DNA of 64,000 nucleotides from an uncultured Microbulbifer sp. GTDB taxonomy: Bacteria; Pseudomonadota; Gammaproteobacteria; Pseudomonadales; Cellvibrionaceae. The position numbers and the translations under genes were made by a program. This document shows, one piece after another, positions 56,572-64,000 of this stretch. How positions within the stretch are numbered: position 1 is the first letter of the stretch; each line of letters begins with the position of its first letter. Location of the stretch: NCBI RefSeq assembly GCF_947498635.1, contig NZ_CANMKV010000010.1:1-64000 (forward strand), read 5' to 3'. The notes below the pieces were generated by a model that worked only from the letters and a program-made list of their open reading frames with translations, ran no database searches and was not told the DNA's origin.

Positions 56572-57013
56572 TAGGATTCTTTTCCGATACTTCTTCCAGA
56601 AAACGATGTTTGTCTGCGGCAGAGGGCAGCAGGCAGCTACTGCGCCGACCAAACCAGCGGTAGCGGTTGCGCGCGACCAGATCGTATAGCCAGTTTCGCA
56701 CTGGGCGTGGAATGTAGCGCAAAAATGCAATATAGCGCCAGTAGTTACCCAGGCCGTTTGTGATGCGTAAGACGGCATCGCTCTTGTGATATTGGCACAA
56801 AGCCCCCCCGTGGCGCTCCAACAAAATAACGCTTTCAAAGGTATGCAGGGGTAAGCCCAGTTTCTTTAAATAGTACTGTCCAGCCGGTGACTGCACCCGG
56901 CAAAGGGTAAAGCGATAGTGCTTATCATACTTTAGAAGTAGGCGACTCCAGCCGTTACACAGGTTGCACTGGCTGTCGAAGAGTACAATTTTTTCTGTGG
57001 AAGAAGAGGACAT
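56558..57013 (-). CDS. DCC-family (DUF393) thiol-disulfide protein
   Basis: A 151-residue protein. FDSQCNLCNGW is the signature DxxCxxC of the family (usually DGDCPxC). The body (GQYYLKKLGL, the Cys in ALCQYHKSDAVLRI, PRPVRNWLYDLVARNRYRWFGR) matches DCC proteins. The role is likely redox but unproven. It is co-transcribed with tcdA (14-base overlap). Confidence 0.9.
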   Translation of the reverse strand: MSSSSTEKIVLFDSQCNLCNGWSRLLLKYDKHYRFTLCRVQSPAGQYYLKKLGLPLHTFESVILLERHGGALCQYHKSDAVLRITNGLGNYWRYIAFLRYIPRPVRNWLYDLVARNRYRWFGRRSSCLLPSAADKHRFLEEVSEKNPNEPV

Positions 57014-57052
57014 GAGGGAGAGAAGGCGGCCCGAAATGGGCCGCTATGCAGT

Positions 57053-57517
57053 TTAGTGCACGTGACCGTGGTCGATCTCTTCCTCAGTCGCATCACGTAC
57101 AGAGACAACTTCAATATCAAAGTGCAGCTCTACTCCCGCCAGCGGATGGTTGCCATTGATGGTGACTTCATCGCCATCGATATCGACAACTTCGACTTCA
57201 ATGGGATGGCCATCGGTGCTTTGAGCGTGAAAAGCCATGCCAACCTCAAGGTCTTCAACGCCACCGAAGGCGCTGCGCGGCATGGTTTGGATCAGCTCGG
57301 GGTTCTGCTGGCCGTAGCCATCTTCAGGAGCGATTACCGCAGTGAATTTGTCCCCGGGTGCCTTTTCCAGCATTTCCCGCTCGAGGCCGGGAATGATATT
57401 GCCCACGCCCTGCAGATACTTGAGCGGTTCCCCATTGGCGGAGGAGTCAATGACTGTTCCGTCTGCATCTTTCAGGGTGTAGTTAATCTCCACAACTGTG
57501 TGGTTGGCAATCTTCAT
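57053..57517 (-). CDS. slyD: FKBP-type prolyl isomerase, SlyD type
   Basis: A 154-residue FKBP with the inserted IF chaperone domain. VEINYTLKDADGTVIDSS and IIPGLEREMLEKAPGDKF give the FKBP strands; GYGQQNPELIQTMPRSAF begins the IF domain; the ending DATEEEIDHGHVH has only two His residues, so it lacks the long metal-binding tail of E. coli SlyD. It folds proteins and may help metal delivery. The gene lies 40 bases from the DCC gene. Confidence 0.93.
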   Translation of the reverse strand: MKIANHTVVEINYTLKDADGTVIDSSANGEPLKYLQGVGNIIPGLEREMLEKAPGDKFTAVIAPEDGYGQQNPELIQTMPRSAFGGVEDLEVGMAFHAQSTDGHPIEVEVVDIDGDEVTINGNHPLAGVELHFDIEVVSVRDATEEEIDHGHVH

Positions 57518-57614
57518 GAATAGTCTCTGATTCTGATATAGAAGTAGCGCTTACCGTTGCGCTGGAAAACGGGAGGTAAAGGCTGTGAGGGAGCAATTGT
57601 ATTGAGAGGTTGCA

Positions 57615-57637
57615 CGCGCCGCAACTGATGCGGCGCG
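57615..57637 (-). terminator. Hairpin after the globin-like gene
   Basis: CGCGCCGCA and TGCGGCGCG around a 5-base loop, eight bases past the stop codon on the minus strand; only a weak T run follows. Confidence 0.55.
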
Positions 57638-57644
57638 CTGTGGT

Positions 57645-58004
57645 TCAGCAGGCGATGGAGAGGTCCTGTTCACAACCACCATAAAGGCTACTGGCCGTTT
57701 GTACGAGGTCTGTACTGAGCTGCCAGGGAAAGCCTAGCTCTTCCAGGCGGGCCTCAAGGTATTCGAGGAGTGCGTCGAACAGGGCTGGATTCAGGCCGCG
57801 GGCAAGGAAGCTGGCACGGCTACTGCGATCTGGCTCGGGTTGTTCGGAGAAGGCGTGGTTTAGGAATTGTGCTTGGCGGCTTTGTTGTTTGCGATGATCG
57901 CAGGTTTCGTAATTGGAAAGGTGTCGGCCTATGGTTTCGTAAAATTCATTGACTGTATGACAGACAAATTTAGCACCACCGACCTGATCTAACAGGCTGT
58001 CCAT
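57645..58004 (-). CDS. Truncated-globin-like protein lacking the proximal His
   Basis: A 119-residue protein aligned with group I truncated haemoglobins: LLDQVGGAKFVCHTVNEFYE at the start, QFLNHAF in the middle, FDALLEYLEARLEELGFP in the G-H region. At the position of the haem-ligating proximal His, in the segment RASFLARGLNPALF, there is Phe66. Without that His normal haem binding is doubtful, so it may be a degenerate or repurposed globin. Start at 58004 with GGGGAGA upstream; the frame is open to 58103. Confidence 0.7.
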   Translation of the reverse strand: MDSLLDQVGGAKFVCHTVNEFYETIGRHLSNYETCDHRKQQSRQAQFLNHAFSEQPEPDRSSRASFLARGLNPALFDALLEYLEARLEELGFPWQLSTDLVQTASSLYGGCEQDLSIAC

Positions 58005-58341
58005 ATCTCTCCCCCCGGTGAGCAGTTGGTACTGAAATATAAAATTCCGCAGAGCCGAAAAAATATTGTGATAACGAAAAATGCACAGGATGCATTGGCT
58101 CAATTACGGTACAGCATTAATTGCAGTGCAGCGTAAGTCATATCTTCTTGGACTGCCAACTTGCTTTAAGAATATTGTCATTCTGTTCGACAGGTTGTTA
58201 TTGGTTTTGCTTTTATCTACGCCAAATAAAAAATTGCTATTTATATTAGTGTTTTTTATCACTTTGCTCTGTGTTTAATAGTGTAGATGTTAGACTGCAC
58301 GATTGAACCAAATATAAAATTGCAACAGGTTGGAACAAATT
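58005..58341. other. AT-rich divergent promoter region, globin / HIT gene
   Basis: About 340 bases, AT-rich (58200-58320). A 65-codon frame at 58081 has low complexity and no ribosome site. No gene is called. Confidence 0.5.
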
Positions 58342-58764
58342 ATGGCAAGCATTTTTACTCAGATTTTGAATGGGGACTTACCTGGGCACTTTATCTGGCG
58401 AGACGATAAAGCTATTGCGATTATGACCATTTCCCCGATTAAGCCCGGCCATTGCCTGGTAATTCCGGTGGAAGAAATTAATCATTGGGATGAGGTTCCC
58501 CCGGAGCTTGCCGCACACTTGATGTTGGTTGCCCAAAAAGTCGCCAAAGGCTTGAAATCAGTTTATTCACCTAAGCGGGTGGGAGTGATGATTGCCGGGC
58601 TGGAAGTGCCGCACACCCATATGCATCTGATTCCAGTTGATGCATTGACAGACTTTGACTTTTCCTTGCAGAAAAATGCAACATCTGAGCAGCTGGCCAT
58701 GGAAGCTGAGAAAATCCGCGGTGCGCTGCAGAAGTTGGGCTGCGCGGAGGCGGAGTGTGCTTAG
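58342..58764 (+). CDS. HIT-family nucleotide hydrolase/transferase
   Basis: A 140-residue histidine-triad protein. The HTHMH motif in EVPHTHMHLIPVD gives the catalytic histidines, with PIKPGHCLVIPV upstream being the family strand. It is probably a nucleoside-phosphoramidate or dinucleotide hydrolase. The ATG at 58342 is chosen over an upstream TTG (58330). Confidence 0.94.
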   Translation: MASIFTQILNGDLPGHFIWRDDKAIAIMTISPIKPGHCLVIPVEEINHWDEVPPELAAHLMLVAQKVAKGLKSVYSPKRVGVMIAGLEVPHTHMHLIPVDALTDFDFSLQKNATSEQLAMEAEKIRGALQKLGCAEAECA

Positions 58765-58786
58765 GCTAGGCTTGTTAAAATTGAGT

Positions 58787-58804
58787 AAAGACTGATCAGT
58801 CTTT
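58787..58804. repeat. Perfect 18-base palindrome
   Basis: AAAGACTGATCAGTCTTT, 23 bases after the HIT stop codon, followed by GCTTTT. It could be a short terminator or an operator for the next gene. Confidence 0.6.
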
Positions 58805-58904
58805 GCTTTTAGTGCCTCAGAAATTTTTCTGATGGCACTGCATCCAGTTCACCTGCTCGGGTAGTCTAGTAATACGAGACAGTGATAATTATGAGAATTT
58901 TGCA

Positions 58905-59714
58905 ATGGCAACCACTAAAAAAGCTTTTTTAGCCCCACTGATTGCTCTACTGACCCTTTTTGCGGTTGGCAGTGCTCATGCTGAGGCAGAAGAAATGGAA
59001 AGTAAAAGCTTCGATGTCAATGGATTTACCCGGGTATCCCTCAAAGGCAGTTCCCATGTCGAGGTGATACAGGGGGACCATTTTGCCGTGAATGCTACGG
59101 GCCCGGCTGAAGTAATGGCCCACGCCAAAGCCCAGCTGAAAGGCGACACGCTCGAGCTGTCTGTGGATGATAATACTCAGCGCTGGTTTGGTGTGATAAC
59201 CATCACCCGCGATCTGGATCAAAAGGTACAGTTTACGGTAACCATGCCAAAGGTTGAGGCTATTGTGGTGCTGGGATCCGGCCAAGCTGTGGCGGAATCG
59301 CTCGAGAGTGAGAGTCTTGACCTTGGAGTCACGGGCTCGGGTACCGTGCGAATTGCCAAGGCAGCGGCTGAGAACCTCAACGCATATGTCACTGGTTCTG
59401 GGGACTTGATCTTAGACAAGGCCTTATCAGTCACCAGTGAAATTGCGATTAGTGGCTCGGGTGACGTTTTCTTGGGGGGCATCACCGGTGAGAAACTTTC
59501 TGCCGAAATCAAAGGCTCTGGTGATATGCGGGTAGGCGGCCGTGTAGCCGATGTCAATATCCGCATTATGGGTTCTGGCGACTTTGTCGGTCGCAGCTTG
59601 CGCGCAGATAACGCGACAGGTTCTGTGATGGGGTCCGGGGATATTGTTCTGAAGCGTCCGCAGCGGGATTCTTTCACCGTAATGGGATCGGGCGACGTTG
59701 CCTTGGTGGACTAA
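58905..59714 (+). CDS. Head-GIN (DUF2807) domain protein
   Basis: A 269-residue exported protein (signal 1-26 ending AHA). A beta-helix of the putative auto-transporter adhesin head-GIN type follows: after residue 125, GSG-containing turns recur about every 20 residues (VLGSGQ, VTGSGT, VTGSGD, ISGSGD, IKGSGD, IMGSGD, VMGSGD, VMGSGD). Such proteins sit at the cell surface or in the periplasm; function is unknown. A strong terminator follows. Confidence 0.88.
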   Translation: MATTKKAFLAPLIALLTLFAVGSAHAEAEEMESKSFDVNGFTRVSLKGSSHVEVIQGDHFAVNATGPAEVMAHAKAQLKGDTLELSVDDNTQRWFGVITITRDLDQKVQFTVTMPKVEAIVVLGSGQAVAESLESESLDLGVTGSGTVRIAKAAAENLNAYVTGSGDLILDKALSVTSEIAISGSGDVFLGGITGEKLSAEIKGSGDMRVGGRVADVNIRIMGSGDFVGRSLRADNATGSVMGSGDIVLKRPQRDSFTVMGSGDVALVD

Positions 59715-59738
59715 CTCCTCCCTGTCGAACTGCACATA

Positions 59739-59777
59739 GCCAGGCACTGCCAGTAACGGCAGTGCCTGGCCTTTTTT
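59739..59777 (+). terminator. Terminator after the head-GIN gene
   Basis: GCCAGGCACTGCC and its complement form a perfect 13-bp stem with a 6-base loop, then a T run; 25 bases past the stop codon. Confidence 0.93.
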
Positions 59778-59824
59778 GGGGCCCATTTTTCGGGCCTGTT
59801 CTCTATTTTGGAAGTAAACTCCCG

Positions 59825-61294
59825 ATGGAATCGCAGGTGACAGGGCCCGGGCAGGAGAGCTCGGAGCGCCCTTCAGGTAGTCGAGGCGAGCGGAGCCGAC
59901 GGCTCAAGGAAAAATTGCGCCACTGGGGGCGTGGCGCACAGGAAAAATCTCATTGGGTCGCCGAGCGACTCATGGACCGTCGTATTTGTGTGGGGGTGAC
60001 GGGGTTGAGTGGAGCGGGAAAATCAACCCTGCTTACCAGTTTGATCTACCAGCTGAGCCACCCGCAAAAGGCACAGTTACCCGGTTTTGCGCCGGCGCTG
60101 AACGGAGATCTGCTCGGCGCGGAGTTAAAGCCAGCCCTAGACTCCGGCCTGCCAGTGTTTGACTATGAAAGTTGTCTCTCCGCCTTGATGTCTCACCCCC
60201 CCAAATGGCCACAAGGCACGCGCGATGTTTCGGCTATGGAGTTGCATATTCACTTGCGGCGCCATGGCCGTTTTCGTGGCAGCAGCCCTAAGACTCTGAT
60301 TTTGGAGTTGCGAGACTATCCGGGTGAATGGTTGATGGACCTGCCAATGCTACGCATGGATTATCGTGAGTGGTGTAGACATCAAGCCCATATTATCGAA
60401 TCGGATACCCGTGCAGGATTGGCCCCGGAACTGGTAACTCGCCTGGCGGCTCTATCGCCCCAAGCTGAAGCAAATGGGTCTGAGCTGGCGAGGTTGTGGA
60501 ACGATTACCGCGGTTTCCTGTTGGACTGCCGCCGTGAGCGCAAGCTCAGTTATTTACAGCCTGGACGAGCGCTTCTCGATGAAGAGGATTACAGCTTATT
60601 GCCCCTGCTTGATCTGCGCGGGTTTAATGCCGGGGAGTTGGAGCAGCTGCCAGAAACGAGCAACTACCAGGTTTTACGCCGTCATTACGAAGCATATGTG
60701 CAGGGTCAGGTGGCCCCCTTTTTGGAGAGTCACTTCAAGCACCTCGATCGACAATTAGTGTTGGTGGATATGATCGGTACTCTTTTTGCTGGGGAGCAAG
60801 CCCTCGATGATATGCGCCTGGCATTCACTCATATAGCCGATACCTTTCGCTATGGGGAATCCGGTTTACTGAGTAAGTTGTGGCGCCCAAAGGTTAATCG
60901 TTTGTTATTTGCCGCTACTAAGGTCGATCAAGTGCTGGCCGCCGACCACGATGCTTTGCGCCAGTTACTCGGGCAGCAATTACAGCAAACTTTCACGGGA
61001 GCCCGGCATCGTGGATTACCGATTTTTAGTGAGGCTATTGCTGCGGTGCGATGTTCTCGTGAAGATCAGCGTAATGGCCGGCGGATGTTGGTGGGGCACG
61101 ATCTAGAAGGGCGTTATTTGGGCTTTGAGAATGCTGAGATTTCCTCTCATTTGCCGAGAGAGGAGCGGGACTGGAGCCACTATACCGGTGCGGCGCCGCC
61201 CCAGTTACGCCCCCCGCAGGGAATGGATTCGGGCTCCATTCCGCATATTCGTGTCGATGCGCTTCTGAATTTGTTGCTTGGAGATAAGGTCTGA
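59825..61294 (+). CDS. ycjX: YcjX-family predicted GTPase/ATPase
   Basis: A 489-residue P-loop protein of the YcjX (DUF463) family. GVTGLSGAGKSTLLTSLI near residue 58 is the Walker A region, ILELRDYPGEWLMDLPML a DxPGE family block, and LVLVDMIGTLFAG and LLFAATKVDQVL (TKxD-type) are GTPase-like motifs. Members act in stress responses with YcjF; the mechanism is unknown. The start at 59825 avoids an upstream frame that runs into the terminator (59762). It touches ycjF by one base (TGATG). Confidence 0.92.
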   Translation: MESQVTGPGQESSERPSGSRGERSRRLKEKLRHWGRGAQEKSHWVAERLMDRRICVGVTGLSGAGKSTLLTSLIYQLSHPQKAQLPGFAPALNGDLLGAELKPALDSGLPVFDYESCLSALMSHPPKWPQGTRDVSAMELHIHLRRHGRFRGSSPKTLILELRDYPGEWLMDLPMLRMDYREWCRHQAHIIESDTRAGLAPELVTRLAALSPQAEANGSELARLWNDYRGFLLDCRRERKLSYLQPGRALLDEEDYSLLPLLDLRGFNAGELEQLPETSNYQVLRRHYEAYVQGQVAPFLESHFKHLDRQLVLVDMIGTLFAGEQALDDMRLAFTHIADTFRYGESGLLSKLWRPKVNRLLFAATKVDQVLAADHDALRQLLGQQLQQTFTGARHRGLPIFSEAIAAVRCSREDQRNGRRMLVGHDLEGRYLGFENAEISSHLPREERDWSHYTGAAPPQLRPPQGMDSGSIPHIRVDALLNLLLGDKV

Positions 61295-62430
61295 TGGGGG
61301 ATGATGACAAAGAAACTCTGCGTCGTACGACGCGAATAGAGTCCTTACAGGAGCCAGAGCGGGAAGCTTCGCACAGAGAGACCACACGGGTAGAAGCTCT
61401 TCGAGAAGAGGATGGGGATATTCCCAGGTCTATTACCACAGGAGAGTCCCTGCCAGACCGAATTGCTTTCTCGGAGTTACGCTTACCTGTTTTTCGCTTG
61501 AAATGGTTGAAGCCGGCACTATTTTCGACAATTGCGTTGATCGTTGCCGTGCTTGGGTGGGAGTTGCGCCAGCTGTATACCTGGGCGGCGGATAAACATT
61601 GGGGCCTTGGTGTTCTCGCTGGAGTGGTGATCGCGACCTTCGTATTTGCAATTGCCAGCTCTCTATGGGAATTTTTTCGTGCGGGGCGGCCCCTGCGGAA
61701 ATTGCAAAAAACCCAGACGATGGCTGCAGAAATGCGGGAGAGTCGCAGCCATGAGGAAGCTGAGCCTTTTCGCCAACAACTTCAGGACCACTTTGCAGGG
61801 AAACCTCAGGGAGTACTGCTCAATCGGGTGCTGGATGAGACGCCGGATTACTACGATAGCAGTGAGCTGCTACAGCATCTAGAGGTGACTTTCCTCGATG
61901 CCCTCGATCAGGAGGCCAAGCGGCGTGTGGTGCGTCACTCTACAACAACAGGGGCTTTGGTGGGCCTCAGTCCCTTTGCCAGTCTCGACATCCTGGTGGC
62001 TCTGCGCCAATCGTTGCGAATGATTGATGATGTGGCGCAAATTTACGGAGTGCAGCCGTCCCTGGTCGTGCGTTGGCGCTTGTTCAAAAAGGTGCTTGCG
62101 CTGGTGGCTTACAGTGGAGCCAGTGAATATGCGATTAGTGAAATGTGGCCGGATCTGGTGGGCGACAGTTTAATTGGTACGGTGTCAGCACGCCTAGGCC
62201 AGGGCGTTGGGGCGAGCTTGTTTGTGGCGCGTATCGGGCTTGCCGCTATGCAGAGTTGTAGGCCTGTCCCCTTTGCTGAAAAGCGCCGCCCAAGGCTGTC
62301 TGCGTTGATATCACGGATTGGGGCAGGGTTGAAGGAGCGTATGCCGGAAGTCTTTTCGATGGTGGGCTTCAATCGCCGAACAGTTAACTCTCCGTCTAAA
62401 CCAGAAGTGAAATATTCACGTAAGGGTTAA
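61294..62430 (+). CDS. ycjF: YcjF-family (DUF697) membrane protein with repeated N-terminal motif
   Basis: A 378-residue inner-membrane protein, partner of YcjX. Two helices near residues 75-92 and 104-125 precede a soluble DUF697 domain (about 200-340) with STTTGALVGLSPFASLDILVAL. The first 55 residues carry three similar short motifs, TTRIESL (12-18), TTRVEAL (30-36) and TTGESL (48-53), spaced 18 residues apart. That repeat is unusual and may be a docking site, for example for YcjX; this is inference. Confidence 0.9.
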   Translation: MGDDDKETLRRTTRIESLQEPEREASHRETTRVEALREEDGDIPRSITTGESLPDRIAFSELRLPVFRLKWLKPALFSTIALIVAVLGWELRQLYTWAADKHWGLGVLAGVVIATFVFAIASSLWEFFRAGRPLRKLQKTQTMAAEMRESRSHEEAEPFRQQLQDHFAGKPQGVLLNRVLDETPDYYDSSELLQHLEVTFLDALDQEAKRRVVRHSTTTGALVGLSPFASLDILVALRQSLRMIDDVAQIYGVQPSLVVRWRLFKKVLALVAYSGASEYAISEMWPDLVGDSLIGTVSARLGQGVGASLFVARIGLAAMQSCRPVPFAEKRRPRLSALISRIGAGLKERMPEVFSMVGFNRRTVNSPSKPEVKYSRKG

Positions 62431-62445
62431 TTTCACCAGGAGGAG

Positions 62446-62468
62446 GGGCCCGCTGAGTATGCGGGCCC
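62446..62468 (+). terminator. Hairpin after ycjF (bidirectional?)
   Basis: GGGCCCGC/GCGGGCCC around a 7-base loop, between convergent ycjF and the periplasmic gene; no T run on either side. Confidence 0.45.
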
Positions 62469-62492
62469 TAGGGACCTTTGTGAGATCACGGC

Positions 62493-63005
62493 TTATTGAA
62501 ACTGCTTTTTCATTAATAGGCGCGTATGGTGGCGGTCCACCAACTGTGCCAGGGTGGTGAAGCGGCGTTTGATGAAAGGTGCGGGGTTGTTATTTCCCGT
62601 ATCATCCCGATATTCAACCCCGGAGCGGACATGTTGTAGCTCTCGGGTTAACTCATTGATCGCCATAAAGATGTCTTGGGTGTCATCCTGGCTGTGAAAA
62701 ATGTAAGTGTTATTGGTGTCTACCAAGTACTCATTGCATTCATTCAGCCATTCGGATCGCTGCTCAAGAAAGCGGATTGTATTGCGAATGCCCCCCTTAT
62801 ACTCGGGGTTGAAGTGTTCATTAACATACTTGCCCAGGCTGCGCATGCCCGAGCCGACAAATTGTTCCACCACACTGCTGCAATACTCTTCTGTGAGATA
62901 AGAAGGGTGGGTTTTGGCGCTGCTCGAGGTGCTTGCAATCAGCAGAGACAGAAGCCCCAGGGCTCGTAAAATGGCTGAAGTAGGAGAGTTCATTGTCTTG
63001 CCCAT
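62493..63005 (-). CDS. Periplasmic hypothetical protein
   Basis: A 170-residue protein with a signal peptide (about 1-30; ending near SSSA) and one conserved-looking Cys pair (EEYCSSVVEQF near 42; WLNECNEYL near 90). The C-terminal part is alpha-helical, with TTLAQLVDRHHTRLL. I do not recognise the family. Starts at 63005 or 62993 are both possible. It is divergent from glutathione reductase. Confidence 0.7.
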   Translation of the reverse strand: MGKTMNSPTSAILRALGLLSLLIASTSSSAKTHPSYLTEEYCSSVVEQFVGSGMRSLGKYVNEHFNPEYKGGIRNTIRFLEQRSEWLNECNEYLVDTNNTYIFHSQDDTQDIFMAINELTRELQHVRSGVEYRDDTGNNNPAPFIKRRFTTLAQLVDRHHTRLLMKKQFQ

Positions 63006-63234
63006 GCGTTACTCTTTTCAGTGGCCGTTATTCTATCCGCCAAACTTGCTCAGTTGTTTTAACTCTTTGATTGGCGAAGCATTTTTTGTGACAGTTATCA
63101 CATGAATATCGAAGAGGTGAAAAAGTGTCAACGGTTATTAAGTGCGGAATGACAGCTTTGACGCAAAATGCGTGATGTAGGGATTATGACTTTCGATATT
63201 TGTCCGGAAACTAAATTAGAGATTGAGGTTTGCT

Positions 63235-64000
63235 TTGGCAGAATTTGCATTTGACCTTTTTGTGATTGGGGCGGGCTCTGGTGGTGTGCGAGCCGCGCGA
63301 ATGGCTGCGGCTCAGGGGATGAAGGTGGCTGTGGCCGAAGACCGTTATATGGGCGGCACTTGCGTTAATGTGGGCTGTGTCCCCAAAAAATTATTTGTCT
63401 ATGCCAGTGGCTTTAGTGAAGACTTTAGCGATGCCAAAGCGTATGGCTGGGAAGCTCCTGTTGCGGAGTTTAACTGGCCAACATTACGTGATAACAATGC
63501 TAAGGAAATAACCCGGCTTAATAATATTTACCGCAATCTGTTGGTAAATTCCGGTGTAACAGTTTTTGATGGGCGGGCCAAGGTCACAGGTGCTAACACC
63601 GTGGTGGTAAATGAGCGTGAATATACTGCCCAGAGAATGTTGGTCGCCACAGGTGGCTGGCCTTTTGTTCCTGATATTCCGGGTAAAGAATTTATTTTGA
63701 CCTCTAACGATGTATTTTCCATGGAGGCTTTCCCGAAACGCGTACTGGTTGTTGGAGGTGGGTATATCGCGGTTGAGTTTGCGGGGATATTTGCCGGCTT
63801 GGGGGCTGAAACCCACCTCTCTTATCGCCGGGAACTATTCCTGCGAGGTTTTGATCGTGATATTCGCCATTTTGTCCGCGATGAAATGGTTAAGAAAAAT
63901 ATCGATTTAAAATTTAATCATCAGGTGAGTGCCATTGAGAAATTGCAGGATGGTAGTTTTCTTGTGCATGCGGGGGATGGTTCCAGCTTGAATGTGGATA
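63235..64000 (+). CDS. gor: Glutathione reductase, 5' part (runs off the window)
   Basis: The enzyme reduces glutathione disulfide with NADPH. The window holds about 255 residues: FAD loop [16 protein letters not shown], redox disulfide [13 protein letters not shown], the second nucleotide loop [22 protein letters not shown] (NADPH domain). The start is a TTG at 63235 with GAGG six bases upstream; an in-frame TAG at 63217 blocks longer forms, leaving only TTG codons. The distance and motif spacing match Gor rather than other disulfide reductases. The 3' end lies beyond the window. Confidence 0.93.
   Translation, partial: MAEFAFDLFVIGAGSGGVRAARMAAAQGMKVAVAEDRYMGGTCVNVGCVPKKLFVYASGFSEDFSDAKAYGWEAPVAEFNWPTLRDNNAKEITRLNNIYRNLLVNSGVTVFDGRAKVTGANTVVVNEREYTAQRMLVATGGWPFVPDIPGKEFILTSNDVFSMEAFPKRVLVVGGGYIAVEFAGIFAGLGAETHLSYRRELFLRGFDRDIRHFVRDEMVKKNIDLKFNHQVSAIEKLQDGSFLVHAGDGSSLNVD

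Noticed and set aside
58081..58278. A 65-codon hydrophobic frame
   Set aside because: AT-rich composition alone can produce it; no ribosome site, and it overlaps the divergent promoter region.
63484..63816. A 110-codon minus-strand frame opposite gor
   Set aside because: It lies fully inside the well-supported glutathione reductase gene.

Overview
The window looks like the chromosome of a marine gammaproteobacterium. The order smc-zipA-ligA, a Pseudomonas-type TrpS, a System I cytochrome c maturation (ccm) cluster and the csd/tcdA, ycjX/ycjF and head-GIN genes fit the Cellvibrionales (Microbulbifer-like) best. That genus guess is inference; no rRNA gene is present to settle it. Base composition is moderate by eye, with AT-rich gene-poor stretches at the left end, between two tRNA pairs (26 kb) and near 48 kb.

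Layout. 1-3.2 kb: an island-like edge with the end of an IS3-family element inserted in a broken phage-type integrase gene, a DUF4386 membrane protein, an HdeA-like periplasmic chaperone and a tRNA-Arg(CCT) whose 3' end faces this region. 3.6-4.9 kb: a 58-residue PA3496-type protein and a 2OG-Fe(II) oxygenase. 5.2-10.7 kb: ccmABCDEFG, tightly overlapped. 10.6-25.7 kb: YigZ/IMPACT, a phosphopantetheinyl transferase, a glutathione S-transferase, an FtrA-like AraC regulator, trpS, an AbgT transporter, an iron-siderophore unit (Fur-like box, TonB receptor, membrane protein, PepSY protein), ElaA, a lipase, a small membrane protein, a patatin and a GFA-family protein. 25.7-26.6 kb: two near-identical copies of a tRNA-Val/tRNA-Asp pair. 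26.7-28.5 kb: ccmH and ccmI, the missing end of the ccm cluster, about 16 kb away from ccmG.

28.8-36.2 kb: smc, zipA, ligA and a conserved hypothetical (chromosome and division functions). 36.5-38.5 kb: a DUF4399 protein, fumC and a 39-codon membrane peptide. 38.9-44.3 kb: an AraC regulator, an acyl-CoA dehydrogenase, an SCP2-like protein and an acyl-CoA ligase (fatty-acid degradation). 44.7-49.7 kb: an M28 lipoprotein peptidase, a secreted PI-PLC joined to C-type lectin sequence, and an M14 carboxypeptidase. 50-58 kb: a lipoprotein, a heptamer repeat, tatD, a CsdA-CsdE fusion, an acyltransferase and divergent LytTR regulator, tcdA, a DCC protein, SlyD and a globin-like protein. 58.3-64 kb: a HIT protein, a head-GIN protein, ycjX-ycjF, a periplasmic hypothetical and the start of glutathione reductase.

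Most content is ordinary housekeeping. The observations most worth following are the CsdA-CsdE fusion next to tcdA, the broken ccm cluster with its tRNA duplication, the PI-PLC/lectin protein, the integrase/IS3/tRNA-Arg island edge, an orphan minus-strand terminator near 49.85 kb, and small genes of 39 and 37 codons. I did not find a clear new defence or biosynthetic system.
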